64,000 nt of DNA from Oligoflexus tunisiensis (GTDB lineage Bacteria > Bdellovibrionota_B > Oligoflexia > Oligoflexales > Oligoflexaceae), in contig NZ_BDFO01000001.1 in the NCBI RefSeq assembly GCF_001748245.1, positions 297,740-361,739 of the forward strand, written 5' to 3'. Each line of letters starts with the position of its first letter. Positions within the stretch are counted from its first letter, which is position 1. Positions 8,828 to 18,996 of the stretch are shown piece after piece. A program made the position numbers and the translations under genes. Below the pieces are notes generated by a model. That model did not search any database. It was not told the origin of the DNA and saw nothing but the letters and a program-made list of their open reading frames with translations.

Positions 8828-9988
8828 TTACTTCACAAGTTCGACGATTTTCTTGGCGCCATCGGCCATATCGCTGGCGGCGTAGAGGTTCAGGCCGGAT
8901 TTTTTCAGAATCTCCTTGCCCTGCTCCACGTTCGTGCCTTCGAGACGAACCACCATGGGAACACGCAAACCAAGTTCCTTGGCTGCGGCCACGATTCCGT
9001 TGGCAATCACATCACAGCGCATGATACCGCCGAAGATGTTGACGAAAAGACCCTTCACGCCGGGATCTGCAAAGAGAATGCGGAAGGCGTTGGTCACCGT
9101 TTCCTGCGAGGCGCCGCCGCCGACGTCAAGGAAGTTGGCTGGTTTTCCGCCGTAATGTTTCACGATGTCCATGGTCGCCATCGCGAGGCCAGCGCCGTTT
9201 ACCAGGCAGCCGATGTTGCCATCCAGGCCGATGTAGCTCAGACCATATTTGGAAGCGGTGACTTCACGCTCATCTTCCTCAAGATAGTCGCGGAAGAGTT
9301 CCACGTCCTTCTGCCGATAAAGAGCGTTGTCATCGAAATTCATTTTGCCGTCGAGCGCGAACATCTTGCCTTGATCGTTCACGATCAGGGGGTTGATTTC
9401 GAGCATAGAGTAATCGTACTTAATGAACATCTTGTAGAGATTGCGGACGATCGGGGTCATTTCCTTCTGCTCGGCTGCCGGCAGATTCATCGACCAGCAC
9501 AGCTGGCGAATGTGGTGACCCTGCAGGCCCACGGTGGGATCGACAACCACAGTCGCGATTTTTTCCGGGGTTTTCGCGGCCACTTCCTCGATATCCATAC
9601 CGCCTTCGGTTGAGAACATGATGCCGATGCCAGCATTCTCGCGATCCAAAAAGAGGGCGAGATAGTATTCTTTTACAATCTTGCTCCCGGCCTCGACATA
9701 GACCTTATGGACCTTCTTGCCCTCGGGATACGTCTGGTGTGTGATCAGGTCCATGCCGATCATGGCTTCAGCAATCTTGCGGCATTCCTCGGGACTCTTG
9801 GCGAGCTTGACGCCACCAGCTTTGCCGCGACCGCCCGCGTGAACCTGGGCTTTGACAACGGCGACTTCAGTTCCGAGACGGCGCATGGCAAATTCTGCTT
9901 CAGTGGGATTGGTGGCCAGGTAACCATCAGGTACGGGCACACCGTTTTGCTTGAAGAGTAATTTTGCCTGGTATTCGTGGATGTTCAT
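8828..9988 (-). CDS. sucC: Succinyl-CoA synthetase beta subunit
   Basis: A 386-residue ATP-grasp subunit of succinyl-CoA synthetase. The start [12 protein letters not shown] is diagnostic, followed by [17 protein letters not shown] (nucleotide site), LEINPL and the C-terminal [17 protein letters not shown] precedes the ATG. It is the first gene of a four-gene minus-strand run (sucC-sucD-macro-murB), divergent from the UDP-glucuronate decarboxylase gene. Confidence 0.97.
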   Translation of the reverse strand: MNIHEYQAKLLFKQNGVPVPDGYLATNPTEAEFAMRRLGTEVAVVKAQVHAGGRGKAGGVKLAKSPEECRKIAEAMIGMDLITHQTYPEGKKVHKVYVEAGSKIVKEYYLALFLDRENAGIGIMFSTEGGMDIEEVAAKTPEKIATVVVDPTVGLQGHHIRQLCWSMNLPAAEQKEMTPIVRNLYKMFIKYDYSMLEINPLIVNDQGKMFALDGKMNFDDNALYRQKDVELFRDYLEEDEREVTASKYGLSYIGLDGNIGCLVNGAGLAMATMDIVKHYGGKPANFLDVGGGASQETVTNAFRILFADPGVKGLFVNIFGGIMRCDVIANGIVAAAKELGLRVPMVVRLEGTNVEQGKEILKKSGLNLYAASDMADGAKKIVELVK

Positions 9989-10016
9989 TTAATCCTCCGG
10001 AGCATCGACAAATCGT

Positions 10017-10045
10017 TTGCAGGTCGCAATAGGCTAACATACTAT
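10017..10045 (+). promoter_or_regulatory. Candidate sigma-70 promoter
   Basis: TTGCAG, a 17-bp spacer and TACTAT lie 44 bp before the decarboxylase start. The -35 is weak (3 of 6) and the -10 moderate (4 of 6). Confidence 0.4.
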
Positions 10046-10088
10046 GATCGGACCTTGCATCCTTAATCACAGACACGGAGGGGTTTTG

Positions 10089-11045
10089 ATGCCATTGCCG
10101 ACAAAGGGTCGCGTTCTTATTGCAGGTGGTGCCGGCTTCATTGGGAGTCATCTCTGCGATAGATATATTGGCAGGGGTTGGGAAGTCATCTGTGTCGATA
10201 ATTTTCACACAGGCAACAAGGCGAATATTCGGCATCTGCTCACGCATCCAAACTTTGAACTTGTACGTCACGATATCGTTGAGCCTTACATGGCTGAAGT
10301 GGATTTGATTCTGAATTTTGCCTGCCCCGCGAGTCCTGTGCATTACCAGAGCAATCCGATCAAGACGATGAAAACGTCCGTGCTGGGGACAATGAACCTT
10401 CTGGGCCTCGCCAAGCGTGTGGGAGCCCGCCTGACTCACGCCAGCACTTCGGAGGTGTACGGCGATCCTCTGCAACACCCCCAAACCGAAGCCTACTGGG
10501 GCAATGTGAATCCGATCGGTCCACGCAGCTGCTATGACGAGGGCAAGCGTGCTGCGGAAACGCTTTGCTATGATTACAGCCGTCAGCATGGAGTCGAAGT
10601 GCGTCTCGTGCGTATCTTCAACACCTATGGACCGCGCATGGCGATCGACGATGGCCGGGTGGTTTCCAACTTCATCGTACAGGCTCTGCAGAATGAGGAC
10701 ATCACCATTTACGGCGACGGCTCTCAAACGCGCTCGTTCTGTTACTGCGACGATCTCGTCGAGGGCATCATCGCTTTGAGTGAGCAGGATGAAACGCTCG
10801 GACCGATCAACTGCGGCAATGCCAATGAGTTTACGGTGGCCGAACTTGCCGAGCGTGTGATTCGTTTGACTGGCAGTCGCTCGCGCATTGTGCAAAAACC
10901 TCTGCCCCAGGATGATCCCAAGGTGCGCCGCCCCGATCTTTCCCTGGCGCAGAAATACCTGAACTACCAGCCCAAGGTCGAGCTTGAGGAAGGCCTCAAG
11001 AAAACGATCGATTACTTCCGCACGGCTCTCGCCAACTCTCGCTGA
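10089..11045 (+). CDS. UDP-glucuronate decarboxylase (UDP-xylose synthase)
   Basis: A 318-residue extended SDR enzyme that converts UDP-glucuronate to UDP-xylose for surface polysaccharide. It has the Rossmann motif [10 protein letters not shown], the STSEVYGDP block, and the UXS-type signature [18 protein letters not shown] with catalytic Tyr and Lys in YDEGK. The ATG at 10089 is chosen because GGAGG lies 6 nt upstream. It stands alone without other polysaccharide genes, so the xylose acceptor is not indicated. A dTDP-glucose dehydratase-like function is less likely given the signature. Confidence 0.9.
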   Translation: MPLPTKGRVLIAGGAGFIGSHLCDRYIGRGWEVICVDNFHTGNKANIRHLLTHPNFELVRHDIVEPYMAEVDLILNFACPASPVHYQSNPIKTMKTSVLGTMNLLGLAKRVGARLTHASTSEVYGDPLQHPQTEAYWGNVNPIGPRSCYDEGKRAAETLCYDYSRQHGVEVRLVRIFNTYGPRMAIDDGRVVSNFIVQALQNEDITIYGDGSQTRSFCYCDDLVEGIIALSEQDETLGPINCGNANEFTVAELAERVIRLTGSRSRIVQKPLPQDDPKVRRPDLSLAQKYLNYQPKVELEEGLKKTIDYFRTALANSR

Positions 11046-11074
11046 AATTTCTGAGTCGATCGATGTTTTAAATT

Positions 11075-11113
11075 AAAAAAGATGGGCACCCGTCCTTACG
11101 GACGGGCTAAGCC
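11075..11113 (-). terminator. Intrinsic terminator read on the minus strand
   Basis: A 7-bp perfect stem (CCCGTCC/GGACGGG, 4-nt loop) extended by GGC/GCC across a small internal loop is followed on the minus strand by ATCTTTTTT. It implies minus-strand transcription arriving here, although no minus-strand gene is recognised just upstream. Confidence 0.5.
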
Positions 11114-11884
11114 AAACGAGCCATTTGGCGGCGAAGGGGGAATGAACCCACGGGAAAGGGACTTCGTACCACTAGGGCGAGTTGGACCAGAAAAACGGGG
11201 AAGGAGCGTGTTTTCCTGATACCGATTCAGGTACGGCATGTTGAGAGTACACTTGTAATAAAACTACGCGAAATCCTGTGGCTAATCGGGCCCTTCTCGG
11301 GCCGAACTCCGAGCAGCTAATCTTTTGATTGAAATGGAATATTTCGATCATTACAGGGCTTTCACGTTCTTGCATAATTTCCGGGGTCGAGAGCGAATGG
11401 GGCTGCTGGACCTGCTGCTGAATCTACGGCCACCTGCTCATGTTATCCAATACTTTGCAAAGGCCCACGCAAGCACCTTCCCAGGCATGGTTTCAAGAGT
11501 TTCGATCAATCTTAAGCGAAATCGGCAGGATGTAGGAAAGCAAGACCTTGTAAAATCAATGGCTTGTACAAATTGATATACAGCACGATTGACTGACGAA
11601 GCTGGATTGGAAGAATGTCCTGGAGGAAAACTTTTTCATGGTGATTAAATTTAGGTAAATTTATGTAGAATTCTTTCCGCGTTCCAAAGGATGCTCATTG
11701 CCTTTGAAATCCGTGCACCGCGCGAGTTTCAAAGATTTTTGCCTTTACGACGCAGATTGTCCTTCATGCTGACGTAACGAATCAAACCCCGCCGATGCAG
11801 GCTTTGCGGTTCCGGCTATGCAGAAAGACGCAGATGTTTTCACGGTGAAAATCCCACGGCGGATGTGCGTGTGGAAAGGGAGGA

Positions 11885-11913
11885 AGGAAGAGCCTCCAGC
11901 CAAGTGTGGAGGC
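11885..11913 (-). terminator. Probable terminator of the DUF1737 gene
   Basis: The stem GCCTCCA/TGGAGGC with an 8-nt loop lies 11 bp after the stop codon. On the minus strand it is followed by a pyrimidine tract (TCTTCCTTCC) rather than pure T. Confidence 0.5.
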
Positions 11914-11923
11914 CTCCACGGCA

Positions 11924-12226
11924 TTAGCCCTGGCGAACCATGGTCTGCATGTAGTTGTTCTGACCCTGGACAACCACACCACCCACAGGAGACCAACCCT
12001 TGCCGATGTAATAGTTCACCTGATCTTCCAGATTGCGAACTGAATCTTCGACAAACAGTTTGTATTCCAAAACCTTATTGGCTCCTGTCGTCTTTGCAGC
12101 CGATACGGGAGCACTGGCGCTGGTCTTGCCAACGCTTTTGCGAGCGCTGCCCTTGACGGCGCTTTTGGTTTTGACCACCGTCTTGCTGCTTTTGCCTTTG
12201 CCAGCGCTCTTCTTCGACTTTGCCAT
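11924..12226 (-). CDS. DUF1737 protein with lysine/alanine-rich N-terminal tail
   Basis: A 100-residue protein in two parts. Residues 1-50 are rich in Lys, Ser, Ala and Thr (for example KSKKSAGKGKSSK), resembling histone H1-like or nucleoid-binding tails. Residues 53-100 form a DUF1737 domain (EYKLF, VNYYIGKGWSPVGG, YMQTMVR), usually a small stand-alone fold of unknown function. The ATG at 12226 has GGAGG upstream and is preferred to one six codons earlier. The combination suggests a nucleic-acid-tethered DUF1737 domain; this is inference. Confidence 0.75.
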   Translation of the reverse strand: MAKSKKSAGKGKSSKTVVKTKSAVKGSARKSVGKTSASAPVSAAKTTGANKVLEYKLFVEDSVRNLEDQVNYYIGKGWSPVGGVVVQGQNNYMQTMVRQG

Positions 12227-12374
12227 TCGTAGCCTCCGATTCAAAATATGGAATTGCAGCCATTGTACACCATGTTCAAGGTGCTGAGAACAAAGCTACC
12301 TTTTTCCGAGCCTTCTGCTCAATCGCATCCTGCACTTTTCTTGGGCCACTTTGACATTAAATAGCCTGCAGAAT

Positions 12375-12399
12375 CCTAGCCAAACTCGATTTGGCCAGG
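12375..12399. promoter_or_regulatory. Imperfect 25-bp inverted repeat upstream of icmF
   Basis: The arms CCTaGCCAAA and TTTGGCcAGG flank a 5-bp centre, giving nine matched pairs. It lies about 38 bp before the icmF start and abuts a TATAAG at 12401-12406 that could serve as a -10. Size and symmetry suit a TetR- or FadR-type operator; the regulator is unknown. Confidence 0.4.
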
Positions 12400-12436
12400 C
12401 TATAAGAATGGCACAAGAATGAAGGAGTGAAGGCTC

Positions 12437-15400
12437 ATGACCCTGTCCCAGACAACGGCATATAAACCTCAACACCAAATACGTATTGTCACCGCGGCAT
12501 CTCTGTTCGATGGGCATGACGCCGCGATCAACATCATGCGTCGCATCCTGCAGGCTTCGGGCGCCGAGGTTATTCACCTGGGTCACAATCGATCGGCCGC
12601 TGAAATTGTCGACTGCGCTATCCAGGAAGATGCCCAGGGCATTGCGATCACCTCGTATCAAGGTGGTCACCTGGAGTTTTTCAAATATATCCACGACCTC
12701 CTCAAAGAACGCAAGGCCAACATCAAGATCTTCGGTGGTGGCGGCGGTACCATTCTGCCCACCGAGATCGATGAGCTGCATGCCTATGGGATCACCCGCA
12801 TCTATTCTCCGGATGATGGCCGGGCCATGGGACTGCAGGGTATGATCAACCACCTCTTGCAAAATTGCGATTTCAGCACGCAGAAACCGCCCGTGGATGC
12901 GCTGCTGCCCCTCGTGACGCAAAAGGATCCTCAGGCAATTGCGCGGGTGATTTCCGTGGCGGAAAACCATGGGGATTATCGCGAGACGCTGCAGAAAAGT
13001 GTTCAGGCTCTGAGGGGCGATCGCAAGGTTCCCGTGCTTGGCATCACCGGGACCGGGGGCGCCGGCAAATCTTCGCTCGTCGATGAGCTTGTCCGCCGGT
13101 ATCTGCGTTCCCATCACGATGAGACGGTGGCCATCATTTCCGTCGACCCTTCCAAGCGAAAAACCGGCGGTGCTCTCCTGGGTGACCGGATCCGGATGAA
13201 TGCGATTCATCATCCGCGCGTCTATATGCGCTCGCTGGCCACACGCCAGTCCAATTTGGCGCTAAGCAAATATGTGCAGGACTCCATTGAGATCTGCAAG
13301 GCCGCTGGATTTGACCTCATCATTGTGGAAACCTCGGGCATTGGCCAGTCGGATACGGAAATCGTCGAGCATTCCGATGTTTCGTTGTATGTGATGACCT
13401 CGGAATACGGCGCGGCCACGCAGCTGGAAAAGATCGATATGCTCGATTTTGCCGACGTGATCGCCATCAATAAATTCGACAAGCGCGGCTCGCTGGATGC
13501 CATGCGCGATGTCAAAAAACAGTATCGCCGCAATCAGAATCTTTGGACCGGCTCGGATGATGATTTGCCCGTGCTCGGTACCATCGCCTCGCAGTTCAAC
13601 GACAGCGGCATGAATCAGCTCTATAATCGCCTGATCGACATTCTGAATGCCAAAACCGGCAGCAGCTTTCAAAAGCTCGCCACGCAGGAATTGGGCCTCA
13701 GCCAGCGGCGTTATCTTCTGCCGCCTGAACGCGTGCGGTATCTGGCCGAGCTCAGCGAAAATCACGAGCAGTATAAATCCTTCATTCAGCAGCAGGTGGC
13801 GATTGCGCGGCAGCTCTTCCAGATTCAGGGAACGGTCGATGCCCTGCGCAAAACGCAGAAAACCGCGCGTTACGTCACGGCCCTCGAGGCTCAGGCGGGT
13901 GACAGCTTAATTGTTCAGGAATTAATCAAACACTACAATGCGCTGGAACCGCGGCTCGATCATGAATGCCGTCAGGTCCTGCTCGGCTGGCATGAGCTCA
14001 AGGAAAAATATGCGGGTCCGGTTTATCAGTACAAGGTGCGTGACAAGGTTATCGAGCAAAGCCTCATTTATGAATCCCTCGCGCATCTGAACATTCGCAA
14101 GGTGGCGCTGCCGCGTTATGAGGATTGGGGTGAAATTCTTGGCTGGATTTTGATGGAAAATGTTCCCGGTGAATTCCCTTATGCAGCCGGTGTTTTCCCA
14201 CTGAAACGTGAAGGTGAGGATCCCGCTCGCATGTTTGCCGGTGAAGGCGGACCGGAGCGCACCAACAAGCGTTTTCATTACGTTTCGAAAGGCATGCCGG
14301 CCAAGCGTCTTTCCACGGCTTTCGATTCGGTGACGCTCTATGGTGAGGATCCTGATCATCGTCCGGATATTTACGGCAAGATTGGCAACTCCGGTGTGAG
14401 CATTGCGACCGTTGATGATGCGAAAAAACTTTACTCCGGCTTCAACCTCGCGCAGCCCAATACTTCGGTGTCGATGACGATTAACGGTCCCGCGCCGATG
14501 CTGCTCGCATTCTTTCTGAATACAGCGATCGATCAGCAGTGTGAACTCCATATTCGCGAGCAGGGATTAACCGCGCAGGTGGAGGAGAAGATCAAGGAGA
14601 TCTATCGCCGCTACGATGTGCCGCGTCCGCGTTATAACGGTGAGCTGCCCGACGGCAATGATGGTCTGGGTTTGATGCTGCTCGGTGTGACGGGTGATCA
14701 GGTTCTGCCGCTTGAGGTTTACGAGAAGATAAAAGCCAGCACGTTGAAGCAGGTTCGCGGAACAGTGCAGGCCGATATCCTGAAAGAGGATCAGGCGCAA
14801 AATACCTGCATTTTCTCGACGGAATTTGCCCTGCGCATGATGGGTGATATTCAGGAATATTTCATCAAGGAGCAGGTGCGGAATTTCTATTCCGTTTCCA
14901 TCTCGGGCTATCACATCGCGGAAGCCGGTGCCAATCCCATCACTCAGCTGGCGTTCACGCTCGCCAACGGTTTCACTTATGTTGAATATTATTTGTCCCG
15001 CGGCATGCACATCGATGACTTTGCGCCGAATCTTTCCTTCTTCTTTTCGAACGGCACCGATCCTGAGTACGCGGTGATTGGTCGGGTGGCGCGGCGTATC
15101 TGGGCCAAGGCCATGAAGTATAAGTATGGCGGCAATGATAGGTCGCAGAAGCTTAAGTACCACATTCAAACCTCAGGACGCAGTCTGCACGCCCAGGAGA
15201 TTGCATTCAATGACATAAGAACCACGCTGCAAGCGCTTTACGCGATCTATGACAACTGCAACTCCTTGCATACCAACGCTTACGACGAAGCCATTACGAC
15301 GCCAACTGAGGAATCCGTGCGGCGGGCGATGGCCATTCAGTTGATCATCAACAAGGAACTCGGGCTTGCGAAAAACGAAAATCCCTTGCAGGGTTCCTTT

Positions 15401-15856
15401 ATTATCGAAGAGCTGACGGATCTGGTTGAGGAAGCGGTGATGGCGGAATTCCGCGCAATTTCCGAACGCGGGGGTGTGCTGGGGGCGATGGAACGCATGT
15501 ATCAGCGGTCGAAGATTCAGGATGAATCGCTTTACTATGAATCGCTGAAGCACACGGGTGATCTGCCCATCATCGGCGTGAACACCTTCCTCGGCAAGGA
15601 TGGATCGCCGACGGTGATTCCAGCCGAGGTGATCCGTTCCACCCCGGAGGAAAAGGAATACGCGATTCAATCCGCGCATGACTTCATCAAAAGAAATGGC
15701 TCAACCGGCGATGCGGCGATTGCCCGTTTGAAACAGGCGGCGCTGGATGGTAAAAATATCTTCCACTGTTTGATGGATGTGGGGCGTGTCTGCACGCTTG
15801 GACAGATTTCCCAGGCGCTTTATGAAGTCGGTGGTCAGTACCGACGGAACATGTAA
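12437..15856 (+). CDS. icmF: Fused isobutyryl-CoA mutase with G-protein chaperone
   Basis: A 1139-residue adenosylcobalamin enzyme. The domains run in the IcmF order. First is the B12-binding domain (about 12-145) with the axial-ligand motif D25-G-H27, then a MeaB-type GTPase with P-loop GTGGAGKSS (205-213), and then the mutase TIM barrel to the C-terminus, including [14 protein letters not shown] and the SLHTNAYDE block. It interconverts isobutyryl-CoA and n-butyryl-CoA (some members act on isovaleryl- or pivalyl-CoA), joining branched-chain and fatty acid metabolism. The order and the GVFPLKR segment separate it from methylmalonyl-CoA mutase. GAAGGAG precedes the ATG, and a strong terminator follows. 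Confidence 0.93.
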   Translation: MTLSQTTAYKPQHQIRIVTAASLFDGHDAAINIMRRILQASGAEVIHLGHNRSAAEIVDCAIQEDAQGIAITSYQGGHLEFFKYIHDLLKERKANIKIFGGGGGTILPTEIDELHAYGITRIYSPDDGRAMGLQGMINHLLQNCDFSTQKPPVDALLPLVTQKDPQAIARVISVAENHGDYRETLQKSVQALRGDRKVPVLGITGTGGAGKSSLVDELVRRYLRSHHDETVAIISVDPSKRKTGGALLGDRIRMNAIHHPRVYMRSLATRQSNLALSKYVQDSIEICKAAGFDLIIVETSGIGQSDTEIVEHSDVSLYVMTSEYGAATQLEKIDMLDFADVIAINKFDKRGSLDAMRDVKKQYRRNQNLWTGSDDDLPVLGTIASQFNDSGMNQLYNRLIDILNAKTGSSFQKLATQELGLSQRRYLLPPERVRYLAELSENHEQYKSFIQQQVAIARQLFQIQGTVDALRKTQKTARYVTALEAQAGDSLIVQELIKHYNALEPRLDHECRQVLLGWHELKEKYAGPVYQYKVRDKVIEQSLIYESLAHLNIRKVALPRYEDWGEILGWILMENVPGEFPYAAGVFPLKREGEDPARMFAGEGGPERTNKRFHYVSKGMPAKRLSTAFDSVTLYGEDPDHRPDIYGKIGNSGVSIATVDDAKKLYSGFNLAQPNTSVSMTINGPAPMLLAFFLNTAIDQQCELHIREQGLTAQVEEKIKEIYRRYDVPRPRYNGELPDGNDGLGLMLLGVTGDQVLPLEVYEKIKASTLKQVRGTVQADILKEDQAQNTCIFSTEFALRMMGDIQEYFIKEQVRNFYSVSISGYHIAEAGANPITQLAFTLANGFTYVEYYLSRGMHIDDFAPNLSFFFSNGTDPEYAVIGRVARRIWAKAMKYKYGGNDRSQKLKYHIQTSGRSLHAQEIAFNDIRTTLQALYAIYDNCNSLHTNAYDEAITTPTEESVRRAMAIQLIINKELGLAKNENPLQGSFIIEELTDLVEEAVMAEFRAISERGGVLGAMERMYQRSKIQDESLYYESLKHTGDLPIIGVNTFLGKDGSPTVIPAEVIRSTPEEKEYAIQSAHDFIKRNGSTGDAAIARLKQAALDGKNIFHCLMDVGRVCTLGQISQALYEVGGQYRRNM

Positions 15857-15929
15857 TATGCGGAGCGACCTGGATTTGGTCGCAAGGGATAAAACAGTCT
15901 TAAAGTAAAAGCTTTTCAGGATCTTCGAC

Positions 15930-15966
15930 GCGGGCTGTACATCATGTACAGCCCCGACTTTTTTTC
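15930..15966 (+). terminator. Intrinsic terminator after icmF
   Basis: A 9-bp perfect stem GGGCTGTAC/GTACAGCCC with a 5-nt loop is followed by CGAC and seven T residues. It separates icmF from parA. Confidence 0.8.
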
Positions 15967-16046
15967 TACTCTTGTTGCCCCTAACGAAAACCGGTACCGT
16001 ATTTCCTAGACATCATAACAGCAAATATCCAATGGAGGGAGGTCCC

Positions 16047-16949
16047 ATGCGTGAACCCCGTACTCACGTTATAACCTTTGCCAATATTAAAGGTGGAGTC
16101 GGCAAGACGACCTCGGTGACGAACGTCGCTTATCTGCTCGGCACCGTTCTTGGCAAAAGGGTTCTGGTCATCGATTCGGACGATCAAGGCAACGCCACCA
16201 AAGCTTTGGGTGTGCGGGATCTTTTCGACCGCAATCAGGAAACGCTCTGGCATGCCCTGCGTGGCAAGCTCACCTATGATCAGGTGATGGTCGAAAGCCC
16301 GTATAAAAACATCTGGGTCATTCCCTCGACCAAGGAACTCAAGGCGGCTCAAACCGAATTTGGGCGCTCGGCACGGAGTTTTAAGCTTTTTAAACACCTT
16401 TTGAAGGGTGTTGAGAAGAATTTCGATTTTGTGCTGATCGACACCAAGCCGCAGATCAACGTGCTGCTGCAGGCGGCCCTCGCGGCTTCCAACTGGTACC
16501 TGATCCCCAGCTTTCCCGAGCCTGACAGCTACGACGGATTTTTGGATCTCGTGGCGGAATGTGAAGAAATTCACGACGAGGAAAATCCGGATCTGCACTG
16601 TCTCGGCGTCATGCTGAGCTGCGTGAAGAAAATTCCCGCGCATGACTCGTACATTCGCTTTATCAGCAAGCACCTCAAGAGCGCCCGCGTGAATCTGCTG
16701 AAGCCTGCCATCCGCGTCTCCAACGCGGTCGCCACGGGCAACCTGCAGAGCTGTCCGGCCGCGGCTTTGCCCAGTGCCCGCTCGGTGAAGGACGATTATC
16801 TGAAGCTGACCCGGGTGCTTTTGAAGCAGGTCGATGCGAAGAAGATCGAACGCCCCAATCTCGAGCACCTTGGCGTTCTGCGTGAGAAGGTCCGTGATGA
16901 AGGAGAATGGCAGTTGCAGGATGGCAACGAAGAAATCAATCTGCTCTGA
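16047..16949 (+). CDS. ParA-family ATPase
   Basis: A 300-residue deviant-Walker ATPase of the ParA/Soj type, which forms ATP-dependent dimers on DNA to move or position cargo. It has the KGGVGKTT P-loop (15-22), VIDSDDQGNATKALG (Walker A prime region) and the LIDTKPQINVLL Walker B region. The ATG at 16047 has GGAGGGAGG upstream. It is followed by parB with 11 bp between. Sequence style (TFANIKGGVGKTT, long C-terminal tail) is closer to plasmid or chromid ParA than to the usual oriC-linked Soj. Confidence 0.88.
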   Translation: MREPRTHVITFANIKGGVGKTTSVTNVAYLLGTVLGKRVLVIDSDDQGNATKALGVRDLFDRNQETLWHALRGKLTYDQVMVESPYKNIWVIPSTKELKAAQTEFGRSARSFKLFKHLLKGVEKNFDFVLIDTKPQINVLLQAALAASNWYLIPSFPEPDSYDGFLDLVAECEEIHDEENPDLHCLGVMLSCVKKIPAHDSYIRFISKHLKSARVNLLKPAIRVSNAVATGNLQSCPAAALPSARSVKDDYLKLTRVLLKQVDAKKIERPNLEHLGVLREKVRDEGEWQLQDGNEEINLL

Positions 16950-16960
16950 GAGAGGCACCC

Positions 16961-18076
16961 ATGGCATCAATGCGTGAAATGGCCAAGAAGAATCTCGACA
17001 AAATGGTGAAGGGTGCGGCGCGCGAAGTGAATACCTCGCGCCCCTCGCGTGAATCGCAGGCAGCCCGTCCCGCGGCCTCAAAGGCTCCGACAGCACCCGC
17101 GGCTTCCGAGGCGCGCCGGGGTGCTTCTGCGGCGGAAGCACCTGCGCCTGCGCCTGCGCCTGAACCGGCTCCCAAGCCCAGCGCGGCTCCCAGTTCCGTG
17201 TTTGAGCAGCTGCAGGCTCAGATCGAACGAAACGGCAAAACCATCCAGAAGGTTCCGGTTGAGAACATCAAGCTGAACGAAAATATTCGTGAGGCTTACA
17301 ACCAGGATCACCTGAAGGTCCTTGCCGAATCGATGCAAAAGGATGGACTCATTCAATTCCCCACGCTCTGTCTTAAGACCGGCGTGAACGGGGAATTTTC
17401 CTTCGTTTGTAAAAACGGTCATCGCCGGATTCTGGCTGCGAAAATGCTCGGCTGGAAAACCATCGAGTGCGTGATTCTTCCCTTCGCCTCCACGCGTGAT
17501 GAACTTTATCACACGATCGCCGCGAACCTGCGCGAGGACGTGTTTTATCTGGATCTGTCGCAGGCCTATCAGCAGGCGAATCATCTGGGTGAGAGCGATC
17601 AGGCCATTGCGGAACGGGTCGGGGTCAATCCACGGACCGTGGGCTGGTATCGCCGTCTGGTGACAATGGCTCCGGAATGCCAGGCTCTGTGCCGGCAGCA
17701 TCCCGATCTGTTTCATGCGACCTGGGCGATCCAGCTGGCCCGCAAAGGCGAATTGCCTCCGCTTGCGATTTTGATGAAGCAGATGCAGTTCATGCTCGCG
17801 CGTCATCAGGCGCAGAAGGACAACACGGATCAAGCCCCTCAGCCGGATCGTTTGCCTAAAACGATCGATGTGGAACAGCAAAAGGAAGCCCGTTCTTCGC
17901 TCAAGGCCTTGTTCTCGGGCGCGCGGGGGCCTGCGGAAGCGCAACAGGCCTGGCAGCTGGTCGAACAGCTTTGTATTGCGGGCTATTTCAAGCCGGCCCT
18001 CCTGAATCGCATGCGGCGTCAGCTGCTGCCCGGCGCACAGAAAGCCTCCCGCCGCCCCTCCACCATCGACTCGTAA
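16961..18076 (+). CDS. ParB-family DNA-binding protein
   Basis: A 371-residue partner of the upstream ParA. Residues 1-90 are a low-complexity Ala/Pro/Arg-rich segment. The ParB N-terminal (CTP-binding) domain follows: LNENIREAYN, then ESMQKDGLIQFP and GHRRILAAKMLGW, where GHRR replaces the common GERR. Then comes a KorB-like helix-turn-helix around SDQAIAERVGVNPRTVGWYRRL. The C-terminal domain is unlike classical Spo0J. I saw no consensus parS site nearby. No replication-origin genes are in the window, so cargo and site are open. Confidence 0.85.
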   Translation: MASMREMAKKNLDKMVKGAAREVNTSRPSRESQAARPAASKAPTAPAASEARRGASAAEAPAPAPAPEPAPKPSAAPSSVFEQLQAQIERNGKTIQKVPVENIKLNENIREAYNQDHLKVLAESMQKDGLIQFPTLCLKTGVNGEFSFVCKNGHRRILAAKMLGWKTIECVILPFASTRDELYHTIAANLREDVFYLDLSQAYQQANHLGESDQAIAERVGVNPRTVGWYRRLVTMAPECQALCRQHPDLFHATWAIQLARKGELPPLAILMKQMQFMLARHQAQKDNTDQAPQPDRLPKTIDVEQQKEARSSLKALFSGARGPAEAQQAWQLVEQLCIAGYFKPALLNRMRRQLLPGAQKASRRPSTIDS

Positions 18077-18119
18077 TCATCTTGTTTCAGCGCTGAATTA
18101 TTCCTATGATCCTCCCTTC

Positions 18120-18144
18120 GCACCATCCCAATCCGGGATGGTGC
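18120..18144 (+). promoter_or_regulatory. 10-bp-stem hairpin in the mutM leader
   Basis: GCACCATCCC and GGGATGGTGC flank an AATCC loop. The hairpin ends just before the mutM ribosome binding site (GAGGAGC). The T-run (TTTTTT) comes only after the binding site, so it may partly terminate parB transcription or shape mutM translation. Confidence 0.5.
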
Positions 18145-18162
18145 TGTTGAGGAGCTTTTTTC

Positions 18163-18996
18163 ATGCCTGAATTGCCAGAAGTCGAATGTTTAACCCGGGC
18201 CGTACGGTCGGTCATTCTGGGTAAAAAGCTCGATGAAATGGTCTTTCATCGACCGGATCTCCGCTGGCCGATTCCCATGCAGGATCTGCGGGAATTGATC
18301 GCCGGAAAAACCATATTGTCTGTGGAACGTCGTTCCAAATACCTGCTGATTGAAACAGAAAGCGGCTATGCCATCATCCATCTTGGGATGACCGGCAATA
18401 TGCTGTTCAGCCCGGAAGCCACCGGCCGTTGGAATCACACGCATGCAAGTTTTCGCGTGATCGATGACTCCGGCCCCGTGGGTTATCTGCATTATGTGGA
18501 TCCTCGGCGTTTCGGCTGTATTCTCTGTAGCTCGCGTGATGCCCTTTCGCAGCATCCACTCATCAGGAACCTGGGGCCCGAGCCCTTGGAAACGGAAGGT
18601 CTTGATGAAATTCTTTATCAGCGCAGTCGCGGGAAAACCGTGGCGGTGAAGAACTTTCTCATGGATGCGCACAACGTCGTCGGCGTGGGCAACATCTATG
18701 CAAACGAAAGCCTCTTTCTTGCGGGAGTCAAACCTTCGCGCAAAGCGTCTGCCGTCAAGCGTGAGGAGTGGACCAAAATCAGTGGCGCCATCAAATCAGT
18801 GCTGACGGCAGCAATCCAGGCCGGTGGCACGACCTTCCGCGACTATAAACATGTCGACGGGGAACCGGGCTATTTTGAACTCTCACTGAGCGTTTATGGC
18901 CGCGATGGTGATCCTTGTTTGCGGTGTAAAACGGGAATTAGCAGCAGCAGAATTGGGGGTCGTGCGACTTACTTTTGTCGCCGTTGCCAGCGCTGA
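18163..18996 (+). CDS. mutM: Formamidopyrimidine-DNA glycosylase
   Basis: A 277-residue DNA repair enzyme that excises 8-oxoguanine and formamidopyrimidines and cleaves the backbone. It begins MPELPEVE, with Pro2 the catalytic nucleophile and Glu3 conserved. It has the H2TH region (NFLMDAHNVVGVGNIYANE) and a C-terminal zinc finger (CLRC ... CRRC). The length is standard. GAGGAGC lies 9 nt before the ATG. Confidence 0.96.
   Translation: MPELPEVECLTRAVRSVILGKKLDEMVFHRPDLRWPIPMQDLRELIAGKTILSVERRSKYLLIETESGYAIIHLGMTGNMLFSPEATGRWNHTHASFRVIDDSGPVGYLHYVDPRRFGCILCSSRDALSQHPLIRNLGPEPLETEGLDEILYQRSRGKTVAVKNFLMDAHNVVGVGNIYANESLFLAGVKPSRKASAVKREEWTKISGAIKSVLTAAIQAGGTTFRDYKHVDGEPGYFELSLSVYGRDGDPCLRCKTGISSSRIGGRATYFCRRCQR

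Larger units (their letters stand above)
11046..11923. other. 880-bp region without a recognised gene, with stable hairpins
   Basis: The stretch after the decarboxylase gene has no convincing coding frame. It contains several GC-rich inverted repeats: 11089-11106 (CCCGTCC/GGACGGG), 11112-11130 (GCCAAA/TTTGGC), and GGCCC/GGGCC near 11290. A 67-codon minus-strand frame at 11172-11375 has no ribosome binding site or known relatives. tmRNA, RNase P, SRP and riboswitch cores were looked for and not found. The best guess is a minus-strand structured RNA or a decayed gene. Confidence 0.4.

Noticed and set aside
11046..11500. tmRNA, because of a GGTTC...GCCGCCA end on the minus strand
   Set aside because: The conserved 5' TTCGACGGG-type end, the tag frame ending in Ala-Ala-stop, and a matching 5' acceptor strand are missing.
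16907..16960. Longer ParB start at 16907
   Set aside because: It would overlap the end of parA by 43 bp without a ribosome binding site; the ATG at 16961 follows GAGAGG.
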